From positions 11,966,001 to 12,030,000 of the forward strand of contig JAPYXD010000680.1 of NCBI GenBank assembly GCA_030998225.1: DNA of 64,000 nucleotides, read 5' to 3'. Below are positions 23,855-34,649 of the stretch, piece after piece. Every line of letters starts with the position of its first letter. Position 1 is the stretch's first letter. Under the pieces are notes generated by a model, which was not told the origin of the DNA, searched no databases, and saw only the letters and a program-made list of their open reading frames with translations. The position numbers and the translations under genes are program-made. The stretch is from Diplolepis rosae (Eukaryota > Arthropoda > Insecta > Hymenoptera > Diplolepididae).

Positions 23855-25260
23855 GCCCGCTTGGCGGGCACATTCTCATTGCGCGCAGCTCGCTTCGCTC
23901 GCAAGTTTGAGCGCGCCTAGGGCGCGCGATTCGATCGTCGCGCTTCGCGATCCGTAATACTCGATCGTCGCTCGGTCTTGTGCTCTTCGCATACGTTTAA
24001 GTTTATTTCTTATAATTTAATACTGAAGCTCAAACCAATTTAATGATATTAAAGATGATGTAAATTAGTCTTTTTCTCAAATTCACTAAGTTTCTTTTTC
24101 AGTTTAAGTGAAACAGGAAATTCAATTTACTTAAGGCTCTATCGGCCTTAAGGAACACATTCTCATCATGACACTCGCGCTTCGCGCTCGATTTTCTGTA
24201 TGCATTTTTGTAACTTTTTAATAAATTACATGATTATTGATCAATTTATTTTCTTCCAAATATCTCAAAAAGGAAAAAAAATCGTAGACTTTATTTAAGG
24301 GAACGATTTTGCAGAACAACGCTTATTTCGTATCTCACATATTTTGGTGAAAAAAATCGAATTTTTTCAATATTAAAAATCAAAAAATTAAAATATACAT
24401 CCTGTCGAGAAATTTCTCGATAAGAATGTGTAGACCTTATTTAGCCAAACAATTTTTCATCTCAAAGTTTTTTTTGTATCTCACATATTTTGTCTAAAAA
24501 ATGGAATTTTTGAATTTTAATCGTATTTTTTGGAATTGAAACGAAAAATATATGTTTTATCAGAAACTGTGTGAAACAAAACTTGTAGATCTTTTTGAAA
24601 CTAACAACTTTGTATTCTTACGTTTTTTTTCTTATTTTACATATTATTGTTAAAAAATTGAATTTTGGATTTTCAATAGTTTTTTTTTTTAATTAAGAAG
24701 AAAAATATGCATCTTATGAAAAAATGTTACAATTCAAATTTGTAGGTCTTTATTTATTCAATAATATTGTATCATAACGTTTTTTCGTATCTCGTATAAT
24801 TTAACTTGAAAATGGAATTTTGATATTGACTTTTTTCGAATTTGAATATGCTGTAACATTTCTAATTTTGATTTAATCAAAAAATGTTATCAGGATAATT
24901 TTTAGAGATTTATGAGCACTATTTAAAACCAGTATTGAAATTTTTTATTTTTTCAAAAAATTATTTTCAAAAACACAAAAGTAGTGCTCAACCCCTCAAT
25001 TTTGATTGGATGTGGCTGGTTAACGAACTTGTCCTTACTTTTTCGGCTCCGATAAAGTGTACCAAAGCTCAATTCAATCTGATAATTCTATCGAGAGTTA
25101 TGCCGCACACGACCTACAGACAGACAGACAGACAGACACTTTCGTAAAAACCATTTTTTCTGACTCAGGGGGTCTCAAAACGTAAAGATTTGATGAAATT
25201 TTCGAAAGTCATTTTTCACATAAAACCAATACCTTCTCATCCATGATGAGAATGTAAAAA
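23855..25260 (-). repeat. Composite dispersed repeat with a roughly 145-bp tandem array
   Basis: Starts with a perfect GCCCGC/GCGGGC hairpin (about 23,861) and CpG-rich palindromic words (GCTCGCTTCGCTCGC, CGCGCTTCGCG). AAGGCTCTATCGGCCTTAAG follows at about 24,134. About four or five diverged units of roughly 145 bp (24,240-24,890) are each marked by TCTCACATATTTTG and GTAGACCTTATTTA-like words. The GACCCCCTGAG/TCTG-run repeat follows in reverse (24,930-25,260). The same order, inverted, appears at about 41,270-42,140, and a shorter one at 47,965-48,520, so these parts travel together. The autonomous element was not identified. Confidence 0.65.
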
Positions 25261-25493
25261 CTCGATGAAAAATATTTCTGATGAAAAAAACTGCGAAAAA
25301 AGTAACTTTGACTAACTTTTTTTCGATTATCTGCCCAATTAATTGATAAATATCTTTATTTTAATAATATAGTGGCTGACTGTGAATCTGTATTACGAAC
25401 CACGATAAAGAAATTTGCATTCGGTAGTTTTAATATTATAGAATAAATAATAATTCCTATATTAATATTAGTAATGTGATTTTTAACAAATAA

Positions 25494-26725
25494 CACAGGC
25501 ACACAAAAAAAACCAAGTCTCTGATATTTGAACGCGACACATATGTTCCCATGTAATTTGATCCGCTGATCACGAATCCGCGGTCCAATTGACCCCATGA
25601 CATCTGGGTCAAGGGCATTTGAAGGTCAAAATTGAACACACACATTTGAGTTGAAAAAAATGACTAATCTTTATGTTTTTTGGGTCGCTGAATAATAATT
25701 CGAGGTCGGTTTGACCTCAAGTAGTAAATGTCAAGGTCATTTGAAGGTCAAACGTGTTTATTTTGGAAATAATGCATTTTTGACTGCAGATTCTGAAAGA
25801 ACGGAAAATTTTACGTCCAAAACTGTATTTTTTAATTTTTTTAATATGATCCAAAGGTCATTTCAAGGTCATTATAAGTGGTGATGTGGAGAATCAATTT
25901 AATCACTGCAAAAATACGAAAATATGATTTCCTTTACCTAAACTACTGTGGTAATATATTTTGGTGGTTGCTGGATCAGAATACGAGGTCTTTTTGACCC
26001 CATCACACCTGGGTCAAGGGCATTTGAAGGTCGAAATTGGGAAAAATATCGTTTTAGTGGAATAAACTACTTATCATTATGTTTTTTGGTTCGCTGAATT
26101 CGAATTTGAGGTCGGTTTGATCTCAAGCTGTGAAGGTCAAGGTCATTTTAAGGTCAAACTTGTTTATTTTGAAAAGAAACTGCATTTTTGACTCCAGATT
26201 CTGAAAGAACGGAGTAGTATCTATCAGTAATACCTATCTTGTGTCAGCACCCAGGGCACCTCCACGTGGTGACGGCGGAAACGGCTTTGTTTTTCTTGTT
26301 TGTTTTCCGGCTAAGCCCTGGGGTGAAGGCATGACGCCGTCATGGCTGGCACAGGAAAGTCTACAATGCCGGGTCTGGGAGGCCCAGTATCGGCGGTTTT
26401 GGACGTAAAATTTTCCGTTCTTTCAGAATCTGCAGTCAAAAATGCATTATTTCCAAAATAAACACGTTTGACCTTCAAATGACCTTGACCTTTACTACTT
26501 GAGGTCAAACCGACCTCGAATTATTATTCAGCGACCCAAAAAACATAAAGATTAGTCATTTTTTTCAACTCAAATGTGTGTGTTCAATTTTGACCTTCAA
26601 ATGCCCTTGACCCAGATGTCATGGGGTCAATTGGACCGCGGATTCGTGATCAGCGGATCAAATTACATGGGAACATATGTGTCGCGTTCAAATATCAGAG
26701 ACTTGGTTTTTTTTGTGTGCCTGTG
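25494..26725. mobile_element. Foldback element with 330-bp arms and clustered AGGTCA sites
   Basis: The arms 25,494-25,822 and 26,396-26,725 are near-identical inverted copies beginning CACAGGCACACAAAAAAAAC. The roughly 570-bp spacer holds further diverged units of the same sequence plus a GC-rich unrelated segment at about 26,225-26,395. The direct unit contains AGGTCA-N5-AGGTCA. It is absent from the sibling copy near 44,015. No ORF is convincing. Confidence 0.85.
25623..26596. promoter_or_regulatory. Cluster of 14 exact AGGTCA half-sites
   Basis: Exact AGGTCA on either strand starts at 25,623, 25,712, 25,734, 25,745, 25,855, 25,866, 26,134, 26,140, 26,151, 26,469, 26,480, 26,486, 26,502 and 26,591. 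Several pairs are direct repeats with 5-bp spacing. The extended TCAAGGTCA, the FTZ-F1/ERR-type monomer site, occurs at 25,731, 25,863, 26,137 and inverted at 26,480. Binding is inferred from consensus only. Confidence 0.5.
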
Positions 26726-27174
26726 ATAATTTATATAAAATGATTCAATGTTATTTCTTATTGAAATAATTAATATTCAAAATTTCAAGTAATTCGAACC
26801 AATTCGAATTTTCAAAATACTTAAACGACCAAATTTGTCCTAATGAAGCATGCAAGCTTTTCAATTAACAATCATAAGAACCTAACAAAAACAAAGGAAA
26901 GAAAAAAGAAGACGAATTCTAGTTTTTTTTAATAAATAGAAGCATAAGTGGCCTTTCTGGTGTTGTACGCGTAGTAATGTTTTTCTTTGACGTTAAGATG
27001 ATTTTGAGTGTTTAGTGACATAAATTCGAATTTTATTTTAAATAAATAATTTTTTATGAAAATTTTATGAGTATTCATTTTTTCAAATGAAAGTTACCTA
27101 AAAAACCAAAATTTGAAATTTTCCATTAAAATCAATGGAAAAACAGCATTGAAAATTAAAATTTCAATCATTTC

Positions 27175-27911
27175 TTAAGGGGAGCGCCCTATCCAGCACG
27201 TCAAAAAGTGGTCATTTTTTGGGATTTTTTTTCACTCGGAAAATAAAAACACACACGAATAATTTTTTGCATATATTTAAAGACATGTTTGAACTACAAA
27301 AAAAGCATTTTTTCAAGAACTAAAATAAAAAAATGGCGGACTTATTGATGATCGCGTGTGGCGTGTCGCGGCGGACGGATTTTTCGCGGTACATCGTGGA
27401 GCCCAAATTTTTCATCTGAAACATGCAACCCAATTTTTTTATTATTCAGCAGGCTTCCCCCGAGTGCATGAATGTCAGCAACTCCAAAAAATTTGATTTC
27501 AAAATATTGAAATCACGTCTTGAAAAAAAAGTGCTTTTTTCCGTCATTTTTGGCTGCTAAATGTGGCTAAAAAGTGTATAAAAAAACTTTTATTTTATAA
27601 TTTCAGACATTCATGCACTCGTTTATTTAATAATTTACAAAAAACTTTTTAGAAATCGAAAATCGGTTTAGTAGTTTTTTCACAGTCGTGTACCGCAATT
27701 TGGAAAACATAGTTTTGAGAAAAATCGATTTAAAGTTTCGAGTTAGTGGTTTTTGAATTTCTTTTCAACATACATTAATCGGCGATTAATATCACAATAT
27801 TCAGAGTTGAGCCATAATATTTTGAGAATATACTTTCAAGACATGACCCAATCGATTAATGAAAAAAAAAAATCGATTTTTTGAAAATGTTGAATAGGGC
27901 GCCCCCCTTAA
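27175..27911. mobile_element. TTAA-flanked element with GGGGAGCGCCCTAT ends
   Basis: TTAA at 27,175-27,178 and 27,908-27,911. The ends are TTAAGGGGAGCGCCCTATCC and, inverted, TTAAGGGGGGCGCCCTATTC. The sibling at 44,514-44,517 has a single TTAA at the same place, proving the insertion and its 4-bp duplication. The interior includes CATCTGAAAC and a TTTTGAGAAAAATCGATTTA box. No transposase. Confidence 0.88.
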
Positions 27912-28375
27912 AGTAATTGTGCCATTAATCATGTCTGGAAAAAAAATTTTCCCATGATTTCAAGATTTGAAATGATATTATCAGTTGTGTCAAATGAAGG
28001 AAAAAACATTATTTTCTTTGAAAAAAATTTCAAACTTACTAAAAATAATACTCTTTTTAATTTTGAAAATCAATAAATAAATCTTCAAATATAGTTATTC
28101 ACAAAAAAAGAAATTTTTGTTTTATAATTATTTTAGCTATTTCTGCCATTGAAAACTGTACTTTCAACGTCAGAAACAGAAAAGTTGTAGAGAATATTTG
28201 CCCGGAAAAATAATCAATGATTTATGGAAATACAATCATTTTCAAAAAAATTAGTAAGAAGCGAAAGTTTTAAATTTTGTTCATGACAAATAGTTTATAA
28301 AAATGTATAAAAATACAATTTCAAGTCTTAAAATCATAGGAAAACTTTTTCTTCTAGAGACCTGTTTTTTTGGAG
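27912..28375 (+). repeat. Dispersed GTGCCAAAAATC/TAAGAAGCGA-type repeat
   Basis: Continues the host repeat of the preceding element. It is related to the units of the 12.3-13.2 kb tandem array, including AATTAGTAAGAAGCGAAAG near 28,248, which serves as an empty-site comparison for the insertion at 37,636-37,809. Confidence 0.65.
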
Positions 28376-30401
28376 CGACAATTATTTTAATTTGATTTTT
28401 GGACATTAATTTTTGACCAAAAAAGATTGTGCTAATAAGACTGTTAAGACTTTCGATTAGAATTTCTGTACCAATTGACTTAAAGCTTGATGCTATTATT
28501 ATCGTGGCAAAAATGTTTATCGTTTCAAAAGAATTTTAAGAGAGAGAAAATTCTTTTACTGAATCTTTTATATTTTAATTAAGCAAAAAAACAGTTTGAT
28601 AACCAGCAATTAGATGTCTAATTTAAACTTTATATTAACAATCTGTTTTTACACTCAGTAAGAAAAATAAATTTCGTTAATAAAAATTTCTCAAATCTCC
28701 CAGACATTAAAAGAGTAGAATAATATCTTTCAGTAATGATAAAAATATATTTTATACGTCGAAATCGTTTTGCTAAATGAGCCAAGACGTTTAATTGATT
28801 CAAATAAAGGTTGGTGTATTTAACTAAAATATTTATTTGAAAGTACTTACAATTTATTCTTAACGTTAAATGAACGATAAAAAATAAGTTATTTTCAAAA
28901 CGAAACAGCTGGTTTTTCCCTTGTAAATTAAAAAATAGTGTATATTTCGTATCATCGTTATTTCAAATACACAGCTAGAAAAATCATCTAGAAAAGTACT
29001 TGTGCTGATCAATAATGTTATTTCAACAAAGTTATCAGTTGAAATAACTACGAAGAGTAGTGAAAATGCCAATGAATATTGTAACTCCTGTCATTAGTTC
29101 CCTAAGGTGCCTTTGTATTTTATTTGTTTCTATATTTAATATTTTACTATGTTTATTAGTTTATGATTTACCAAAAATATTTTTCACTGAAGGAAAAAAC
29201 TAGAAAATTTTGTGAAACTAACAATAATTAAAGTTGTTTTAGGGAGACATTTTCGTAATGTTTATAGTTTAATCTTACGAAGAAATAATTGAGTTTCACT
29301 AATTTTTAGTAACTTAATTAATAAAATTTTCACTTTTTTAATCAGTAAAGATTTACGAACAATGAGTGTTTTAGAAGAAATAAGTATATATCTATTAATT
29401 TAAAGTTTTTAAGAAAAAATAAATTTAAATATAATAATTATAAATCAAATTTAACTAAAGTCGTAATGACCAATAACTCTGTAGAAAAATCTTCATTGAA
29501 ACTTCAATAATTTTTTCCGTAATATTGACTAATTATTAAAATTCCATTAATTCCTGTAGTCAAATATTATAACGAGATACGATATCGTAAGTAACAATAA
29601 TCGCCTTCGGTAATAAAAAATTAAGTTAAAGTTGGTACACATTCTTAGATAATAATCATTTGTACATATTCACTCAAATTATGAAAAAATTCTGTTGAAA
29701 GCAGTTGAATCGCCCGACAAGTCTTAAAGAGAAAATGTTTTTAATTTAAACAAATCATTTATCAAGTAGTATCAAATTGTCTCAACGACATTTTTTCTTA
29801 ATGTAATCAAATCCTGGTTAAAACGGATTAAAATTGTTTCCTTTCGCATAAAAAAATTAATTTATTAGTAGTATTATGTTGGGTTGTCAGAAAAAATACG
29901 CATTATTCGCGCATTGTGCTTCCGGTAGACGTCTACCGAAAGTTTTACTTTCGTAACATCAAACCGAAAACATTTTTTTTTCTAACCATTAACGTTCATC
30001 AAACATATTCTGTTCGTTAAGCAACTAAAAATTCTTAAGAATTTTGTTAAACTCGTGCAACACTAAAGTTTAAACAATTTTAAAAACAATCAGAACAATT
30101 AATTAATACAGACAGGAAATTTAAAGCTAGATTTAAAAACTTTGAGTAGGGTAACGTAAAATTAAAATAAAATTAATATCATAGTAATGCAGTCTAACTA
30201 CAAAAATCCCATATTTTAAAATTAAAAAATAATTTTGAATTATATTTTTAAAATAGAATCTCTCATGAAGTTGATAGAAATTGACGATTTGATTATTAGT
30301 TTATCTCGGTCAGGGTGGAATTTTTCAAACACAAATTCCGTTATTTTTTCACTTGTTTCTTATATGCATTCAAATGTTATTATAGTAATTTGAAAGAATT
30401 A
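28376..30401. other. Intronic AT-rich DNA, nothing recognised
   Basis: Two kilobases of AT-rich sequence with no supported gene, RNA or bounded element. The 68-codon ORF at 28,866-29,072 lacks features of a gene. Confidence 0.45.
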
Positions 30402-31141
30402 CACACAGAAAAAAATAGTTCAATAAAGTTTATAGAACTGTTCAAGAGTTGAGGATACAGGCATTTACGGAACAGCCCAAGTGCGAAATTAGATACGGCC
30501 CAACACTGGCCCAGCATCGCCAAAAATTTGCCGAAGATCGGCTGCCAATATTGTGCCGTTGCTGGAATGATAACTCCGGTATGCACTTGGCGGCCGATGC
30601 TGGCCCAAACTCTGGCCGCCAGCACTTGTTTTCGGCACAGCAACGGGCCAATGCTGTCCCGAACTCTGGTTTTCTCACTTCCAGGATGGTTTGCCGTGGT
30701 AAAAGTGACACATGGCCCAGTAATGTGCCGTCCATGAGCCCGACTCTGGCTCTTCTACTTTCAGAACTGGATGCCATAGTAAAAATGACAATCGGCTTGG
30801 TATAGGGCCGATACTGGGCCAAGTTTCGGCTGAAGGTCAGTAAATTTAAACAGTCGAAAAAGGCCGCCGTCGTCGGCCCAGCACTTGACCGATGCAAACA
30901 GTGACACTGGCCCAATAACAATGGCCGACTCTTGGTTTCCGAGATTGGGCCAATATTGTGCCGTATTATCACCTTCGGCAATTCGCACTTGGGAGAGTTC
31001 TAAAAAACTTACAGCTCTTTTCAGAATTCCATAATTTTTATTCTGAAAAAAAAAACTATTTTATTCTAAAAAATTCTGTAAATGCCTGTATCCCCAACTC
31101 TGAAACAGTTCTATAAACTCTACTGAACTATATTTTCCGTG
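30402..31141. mobile_element. CAC-ended element with GC-rich GGCCCA-word core, 740 bp
   Basis: About 65-bp inverted ends begin CACACAGAAAAAAATAGTTC and, inverted, CACGGAAAATATAGTTCAGT, flanked by TA on both sides; GGATACAGGCATTTAC lies at their inner limit. The core (30,470-30,990) is strikingly GC-rich and made of words such as CTGGCCCAGC, GGGCCAATGCTG and ACTTGGCGGCC in both orientations. ORFs of up to 179 codons on the minus strand result from this composition. Confidence 0.8.
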
Positions 31142-31449
31142 TACTTTTTGTCAGATAATTAAATTAATTGCAAAAAGTTCATTTATTATTGTTTAAAATA
31201 AAACATCGGTTGATCAGAGACAACTTTTTTGAAGTTCCATTTTTCGATGATGTGGCTCGAGGATAAATTGGTGACATCGACATTTTTGCTTATGCACTAC
31301 TTATTTATTGTCGATCACGAGATCACCTTTTTAGGTTAGTTAAGTTTCTTTAAAAGTTAAGCTAAAAAAACGCATTTAAGCCTGTTCTAGCAGTCAAAGG
31401 ATTAAACTTAGTAGATAATTCCATATTTTTCAAATACATTTTTCAACTT
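31142..31449. other. Intronic spacer, nothing recognised
   Basis: AT-rich sequence without a recognisable element or gene. Confidence 0.45.
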
Positions 31450-31770
31450 TTAGACAACGATTTTTTGAATGATTCAACCAAAAAATTTGTTTTATGCAAC
31501 CAAAAATTTATTGCTTGAATATGATTTGAAATAATCGAACAATATCTTGGTTGAGTCGACTTAATTTTGTTTGAATTAACCAAAGATCTTGGTTTATTGA
31601 ACAAAATGGTTTGATTAAATCAAGTAAATGTTTTTGGATTCATTAAGTCAATAAAATAATTTCGCTGGATATACCAAATATTTTGTTGCACGTATATCAA
31701 CAAAATATTATGGTTGAACCTACAAAAATTTTGTTGATCGAACAAAATCTTTTTCTGAGTCTGAACAATG
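31450..31770. repeat. Iterated-word repeat (AACCAAA/TTTGGTT type)
   Basis: Words such as TTCAACCAAAA, GATCTTGGTT and AACAAAATATT alternate in both orientations. It ends with AATCTTTTTCTGAGTC, reminiscent of the CAC-ended elements (TTTTTCTGAGTG). The left end was not resolved. Confidence 0.5.
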
Positions 31771-31984
31771 GGTATAAAGACGCTTCGACAAACGGTGTCG
31801 AACATATTTCCTTTTTATCACAATTTTTGTTTCACGTCTTTATAAATTGTATTAAAAAACAAATGAATTAAAGTTCGATAAATGTTCTGTCCAACGTCCA
31901 AACGAACACGTTTCAAAATTGTAGAAATTCTCTTTCATAACAAATACATCAAAGCTTGAGGTTGCTTTGATTCCTCAATGATTG

Positions 31985-32290
31985 GTGCTTTCGCCTCATA
32001 TATATTTCAAAATTTTAAGAAATCTTAGTTTTAAAGTAGTTGTGCCAAAAATAAGGTCTCTGAAAACAAAGTTTTCCTATATGATTCAGGGACTTGAAAA
32101 GATATTATCAGTCATGTTTTATGAAAGAAAAAACATTATCTATGTTAAAAATTTTAAACTTACGAAAAAGAATACTTTTAATAGTGGTTTTTGTAATAGA
32201 TTTTTTTCTTATTATCGTTCCTTACCAATTTTTTATAAATGATTGGATTTTAATAAATCAAGGCTTATTTTTGCGGGAATAATATTGGAC
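31985..32290 (+). repeat. Single unit of the GTGCCAAAAATC-type dispersed repeat
   Basis: Matches the 12.3-13.2 kb units: AGTTGTGCCAAAAATAAGGT, ACTTACGAAAAAGAATACTT and CGTTCCTTACCAATTTTT. The overlapping ORFs at 31,982-32,282 are part of it. Confidence 0.65.
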
Positions 32291-32735
32291 AGTATGTGTC
32301 GTTCTGGAAAACCCTTTAAGAAAAAGAGAAAAAAACCAACAATCTCGGAAGTGATCAACTTAATAAATATTTCTCCAACTACTTGAAAGGTTAGGCCGTA
32401 AAAATCCTTTAATATACGTTTATGAGATTGGAAAGATTGGATACCTTTGAGCGATTCATGAAGTAAAATATCTCTATTTTGCTAACATATCTGAGACCCC
32501 AATTTTTTAATATTCAGATTCTTCATTAATCGGTTATATATTTTATATGTAGATATGTATAGCTACAATTGTTGTAAAAAATGCAGCTATGAATATAAAT
32601 ATGTAATTATATGCGTTTTTTGTTTATATTGTTTGGTTTACGTATTGTCTTTATGGATTATAGGTTTATGCATATTTATATACACGGTTTTGGATAAGAG
32701 ACAAAAAATATAAATATATAATTAAAAAAAAAAGT

Positions 32736-32999
32736 TTAAAAACATTTTCTTAGGTGAAATAATTCAAAAAAAGCCTTAATGGTGTAAATCAAACTCCTTC
32801 AATTCAGCCTCGCACCAAAGAATTTATCTGTAGATACGGGTACGGATAGGACATAGAAAAATATATATAATACATATTTCAAAATAGTTTTAAAATAGCT
32901 TACAGGTAAAATAGTTCAATAAAGGCCTAATAACCTCAATCAAGGTCTTTCAATTCAGCTACGCACCAAAGAATTTATGAGTAGATTCGGGTTTAAACT
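32736..32999 (+). repeat. Two diverged tandem copies of a roughly 145-bp repeat
   Basis: 32,736-32,850 and 32,880-32,999 share TTCAATTCAGC, ACGCACCAAAGAATTTAT and GTAGATTCGGGT. A third relative is near 36,305 (GCAGCTTTACACCAAAGAGA). Confidence 0.6.
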
Positions 33000-33018
33000 T
33001 ATGAGTATATATTTTATG
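33000..33018. repeat. Left 19-bp target-site duplication of the SINE dimer
   Basis: TATGAGTATATATTTTATG, identical to 33,605-33,623. The length fits target-primed reverse transcription by a non-LTR machinery. Confidence 0.85.
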
Positions 33019-33604
33019 ATTTTTCTAAATCATTTCAGTCGATTATGTCGATCATTAAAATAGTGTATCACTGTACGTGATAACGGAACTCTACTATATC
33101 GACCTTATCAACCTATGATTCAGAATTAATGTAACGTCTCGCAAGACTAGATGGAATTTTTTAATAATAATTATTGAAGAAATTTTCTGTGAAAAAAGGA
33201 ACGCTTCCACTCCGCTGGGTATCGAACCCAGGTCCTTTCGATTGCCGGTCGAATGCTCTGTCATCTGAGCTACGGAGGTTCCACAACTTTTCTCACAGAA
33301 ACTTGTTAAGGCCAATTTTGGCTACGGATAAACCGGGAACTATTTTCTGATTTTTCTAAATCATTTCAGTCGATTATGTCGATCATTAGAAGAGTGTATC
33401 ACTGTACGTGATAACGGAACTCTACTATTTCGACCTTATCAACCTATGATTCAGAATTAATGTAACATCTCGCAAGACTAGATGGAATTGTTTAATAATA
33501 ATTATTGAAGAAATTTTCTGTGAAAAAAGGAACGCTTCTACTCCGCTGGGTATCGAGCCCAGGTCCTTTCGATTGCCGGTCGAATGCTCTGTCATCTGAG
33601 TATA
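33019..33604 (-). mobile_element. tRNA-derived SINE, head-to-tail dimer, second head truncated
   Basis: Two direct copies (33,022-33,350 and 33,351-33,604) share a tail with CAGTCGATTATGTCGATCAT and ATGATTCAGAATTAATGTAA. On the minus strand the complete head reads GTAGCTCAGATGACAGAGCA (A box), then GGTTCGATACC (B box) near 33,224. The anticodon-arm and T-arm hairpins are visible but there is no matching acceptor stem, so this is a SINE head and not a tRNA gene. The right-hand copy stops inside the D arm at 33,600, a 5' truncation. The whole dimer is flanked by one perfect 19-bp duplication. Confidence 0.85.
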
Positions 33605-33623
33605 TATGAGTATATATTTTATG
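33605..33623. repeat. Right 19-bp target-site duplication of the SINE dimer
   Basis: Perfect copy of 33,000-33,018. Confidence 0.85.
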
Positions 33624-34061
33624 TTTTTTCAAGAAATCCCTGTAAATTACTCAAAGAAATGTAGCAAATCTATTTTAAATGTTTTATTTGCCTCCGGCGC
33701 GTAAACTCGTTCTTACGCTACATTTGAGAGTAGCGTGATGTTGTGTATTATGATACAGAGGAATGTAATGTAAAAATTGAATTGCGCATGCGCCTATTAC
33801 GATACAGCGGAGCGCAATCTTCTTCTTATCCCTCTTCTTCTTCGTACAGCGTTGGCACTGTACTGACAAAGCCTTCTACATTTGAACTGCGCATGCTCTA
33901 TTACAATACGCTACTACTACACAAGATCGAGAACATCAAAATGGCCGGAAGTATTCGCGAAATGTCAAGTGAGATGGGCGATAATCACGGCAATTTCGAC
34001 CTTTTCAGATTGGATTCGAGTGTACGCATAAAAACTCGTATATGCGCCGAAGTCACATAAT

Positions 34062-34262
34062 AGTATATTACGTGCCTAGGCGCACAATGAGGGTTATTGC
34101 GTGACGAGCGACAATGCTCGCAGGAGATCGAAGCCAAGGCGTAGTCGAGGCGTAGCCGATGCGTAGTCAAGGCGCAGCCGAGATAAAGCCGAGGCGCGAT
34201 CAGTCCTGCGAGCATTTTCGCGAGTCTCGTAATTACCCGAATTGTGTGCTTTGGCACGTATT
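34062..34262. repeat. Central GC-rich element with short tandem repeats
   Basis: Inverted ends include GTTATTGCGTGACGAGCGAC and TCCTGCGAGCATTTTCGCGA. The middle, 34,136-34,200, is an imperfect 10-11 bp tandem repeat (AGGCGTAGTCG, AGGCGTAGCCG and similar). A second, inverted copy lies at 34,650-36,290, where it is split by an insertion. Confidence 0.75.
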
Positions 34263-34541
34263 CTATTTTATGTGACTTCGGTGCGTATACGAGTTTTTAT
34301 GCGTACACTCGAATTTAATCTATTGTTGTAGCTGTTTGCAGCGCTAGTCATTACACTTGATATGTCACGACTAGTCCCGGCCATTTTTATTTTATCGATC
34401 TTGTGTAGTAGTAATGGATTTCAATAGACGCATGCGCAATTCAAATGTACAAGGCTTTGCCAGTAAGGTGCTAACGCTGTACGAAGAAGAAGTGAGAAGA
34501 AGAAGAATAAGAAAAAGATTGTGTTCCGCTGTAAGACTATA

Positions 34542-34553
34542 TGCGCATGCGCA
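34542..34553. promoter_or_regulatory. Perfect NRF-1/Erect-wing-type palindrome
   Basis: TGCGCATGCGCA matches the consensus palindrome of NRF-1 (Erect wing in flies). Diverged versions lie near 33,783, 33,886 and 34,428 in the same foldback element. Binding is not shown. Confidence 0.4.
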
Positions 34554-34649
34554 GTTCAATTTTTACATTGTATTCCTCTGTAACGGAATACACGAATCCG
34601 TTACTCTCAGCTGTAATGGAAAAACGAGTTTCGTGCCTGAGGCATATAA

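Larger units (their letters stand above)
25350..27174 (+). repeat. Older dispersed repeat, sibling of 43,915-44,515, with two insertions
   Basis: 25,350-25,470 and 26,735-27,174 align with 43,915-44,515 (for example CAAAATTTCAAGTAATTCGA and AGCATGCAAGCTTTTCAAT). The sibling lacks both the 25,494-26,725 palindrome and the 27,175-27,911 TTAA element, so it acts as an empty site for each. Confidence 0.85.
33688..34645. mobile_element. Foldback element with NRF-1-like GCGCATGCGC words
   Basis: The arms (33,688-about 34,060 and about 34,262-34,645) are roughly 75% similar inverted copies: outer words GCCTCCGGCGCGTAAACTCG and, inverted, GCCTCAGGCACGAAACTCGT. Both arms contain GCGCATGCGC-like words and CTTCTTC tracts. 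The centre is a copy of a second inverted element (next entry). The ORFs at 33,743-34,060, 33,985-34,257 and 34,414-34,728 lie within arms and centre and have no recognisable domain. Confidence 0.75.

Noticed and set aside
30442..30981. 179-codon minus-strand ORF as a gene
   Set aside because: It is made of the GGCCCA words of a CAC-ended element, with overlapping ORFs in other frames and no domain.
33210..33285. tRNA gene on the minus strand
   Set aside because: A and B boxes and two arms are present, but there is no acceptor stem and the same head heads a SINE repeated in tandem and elsewhere.
33743..34257. 105- and 90-codon ORFs on opposite strands
   Set aside because: Both fall in a foldback element and its GC-rich centre, with no domain.
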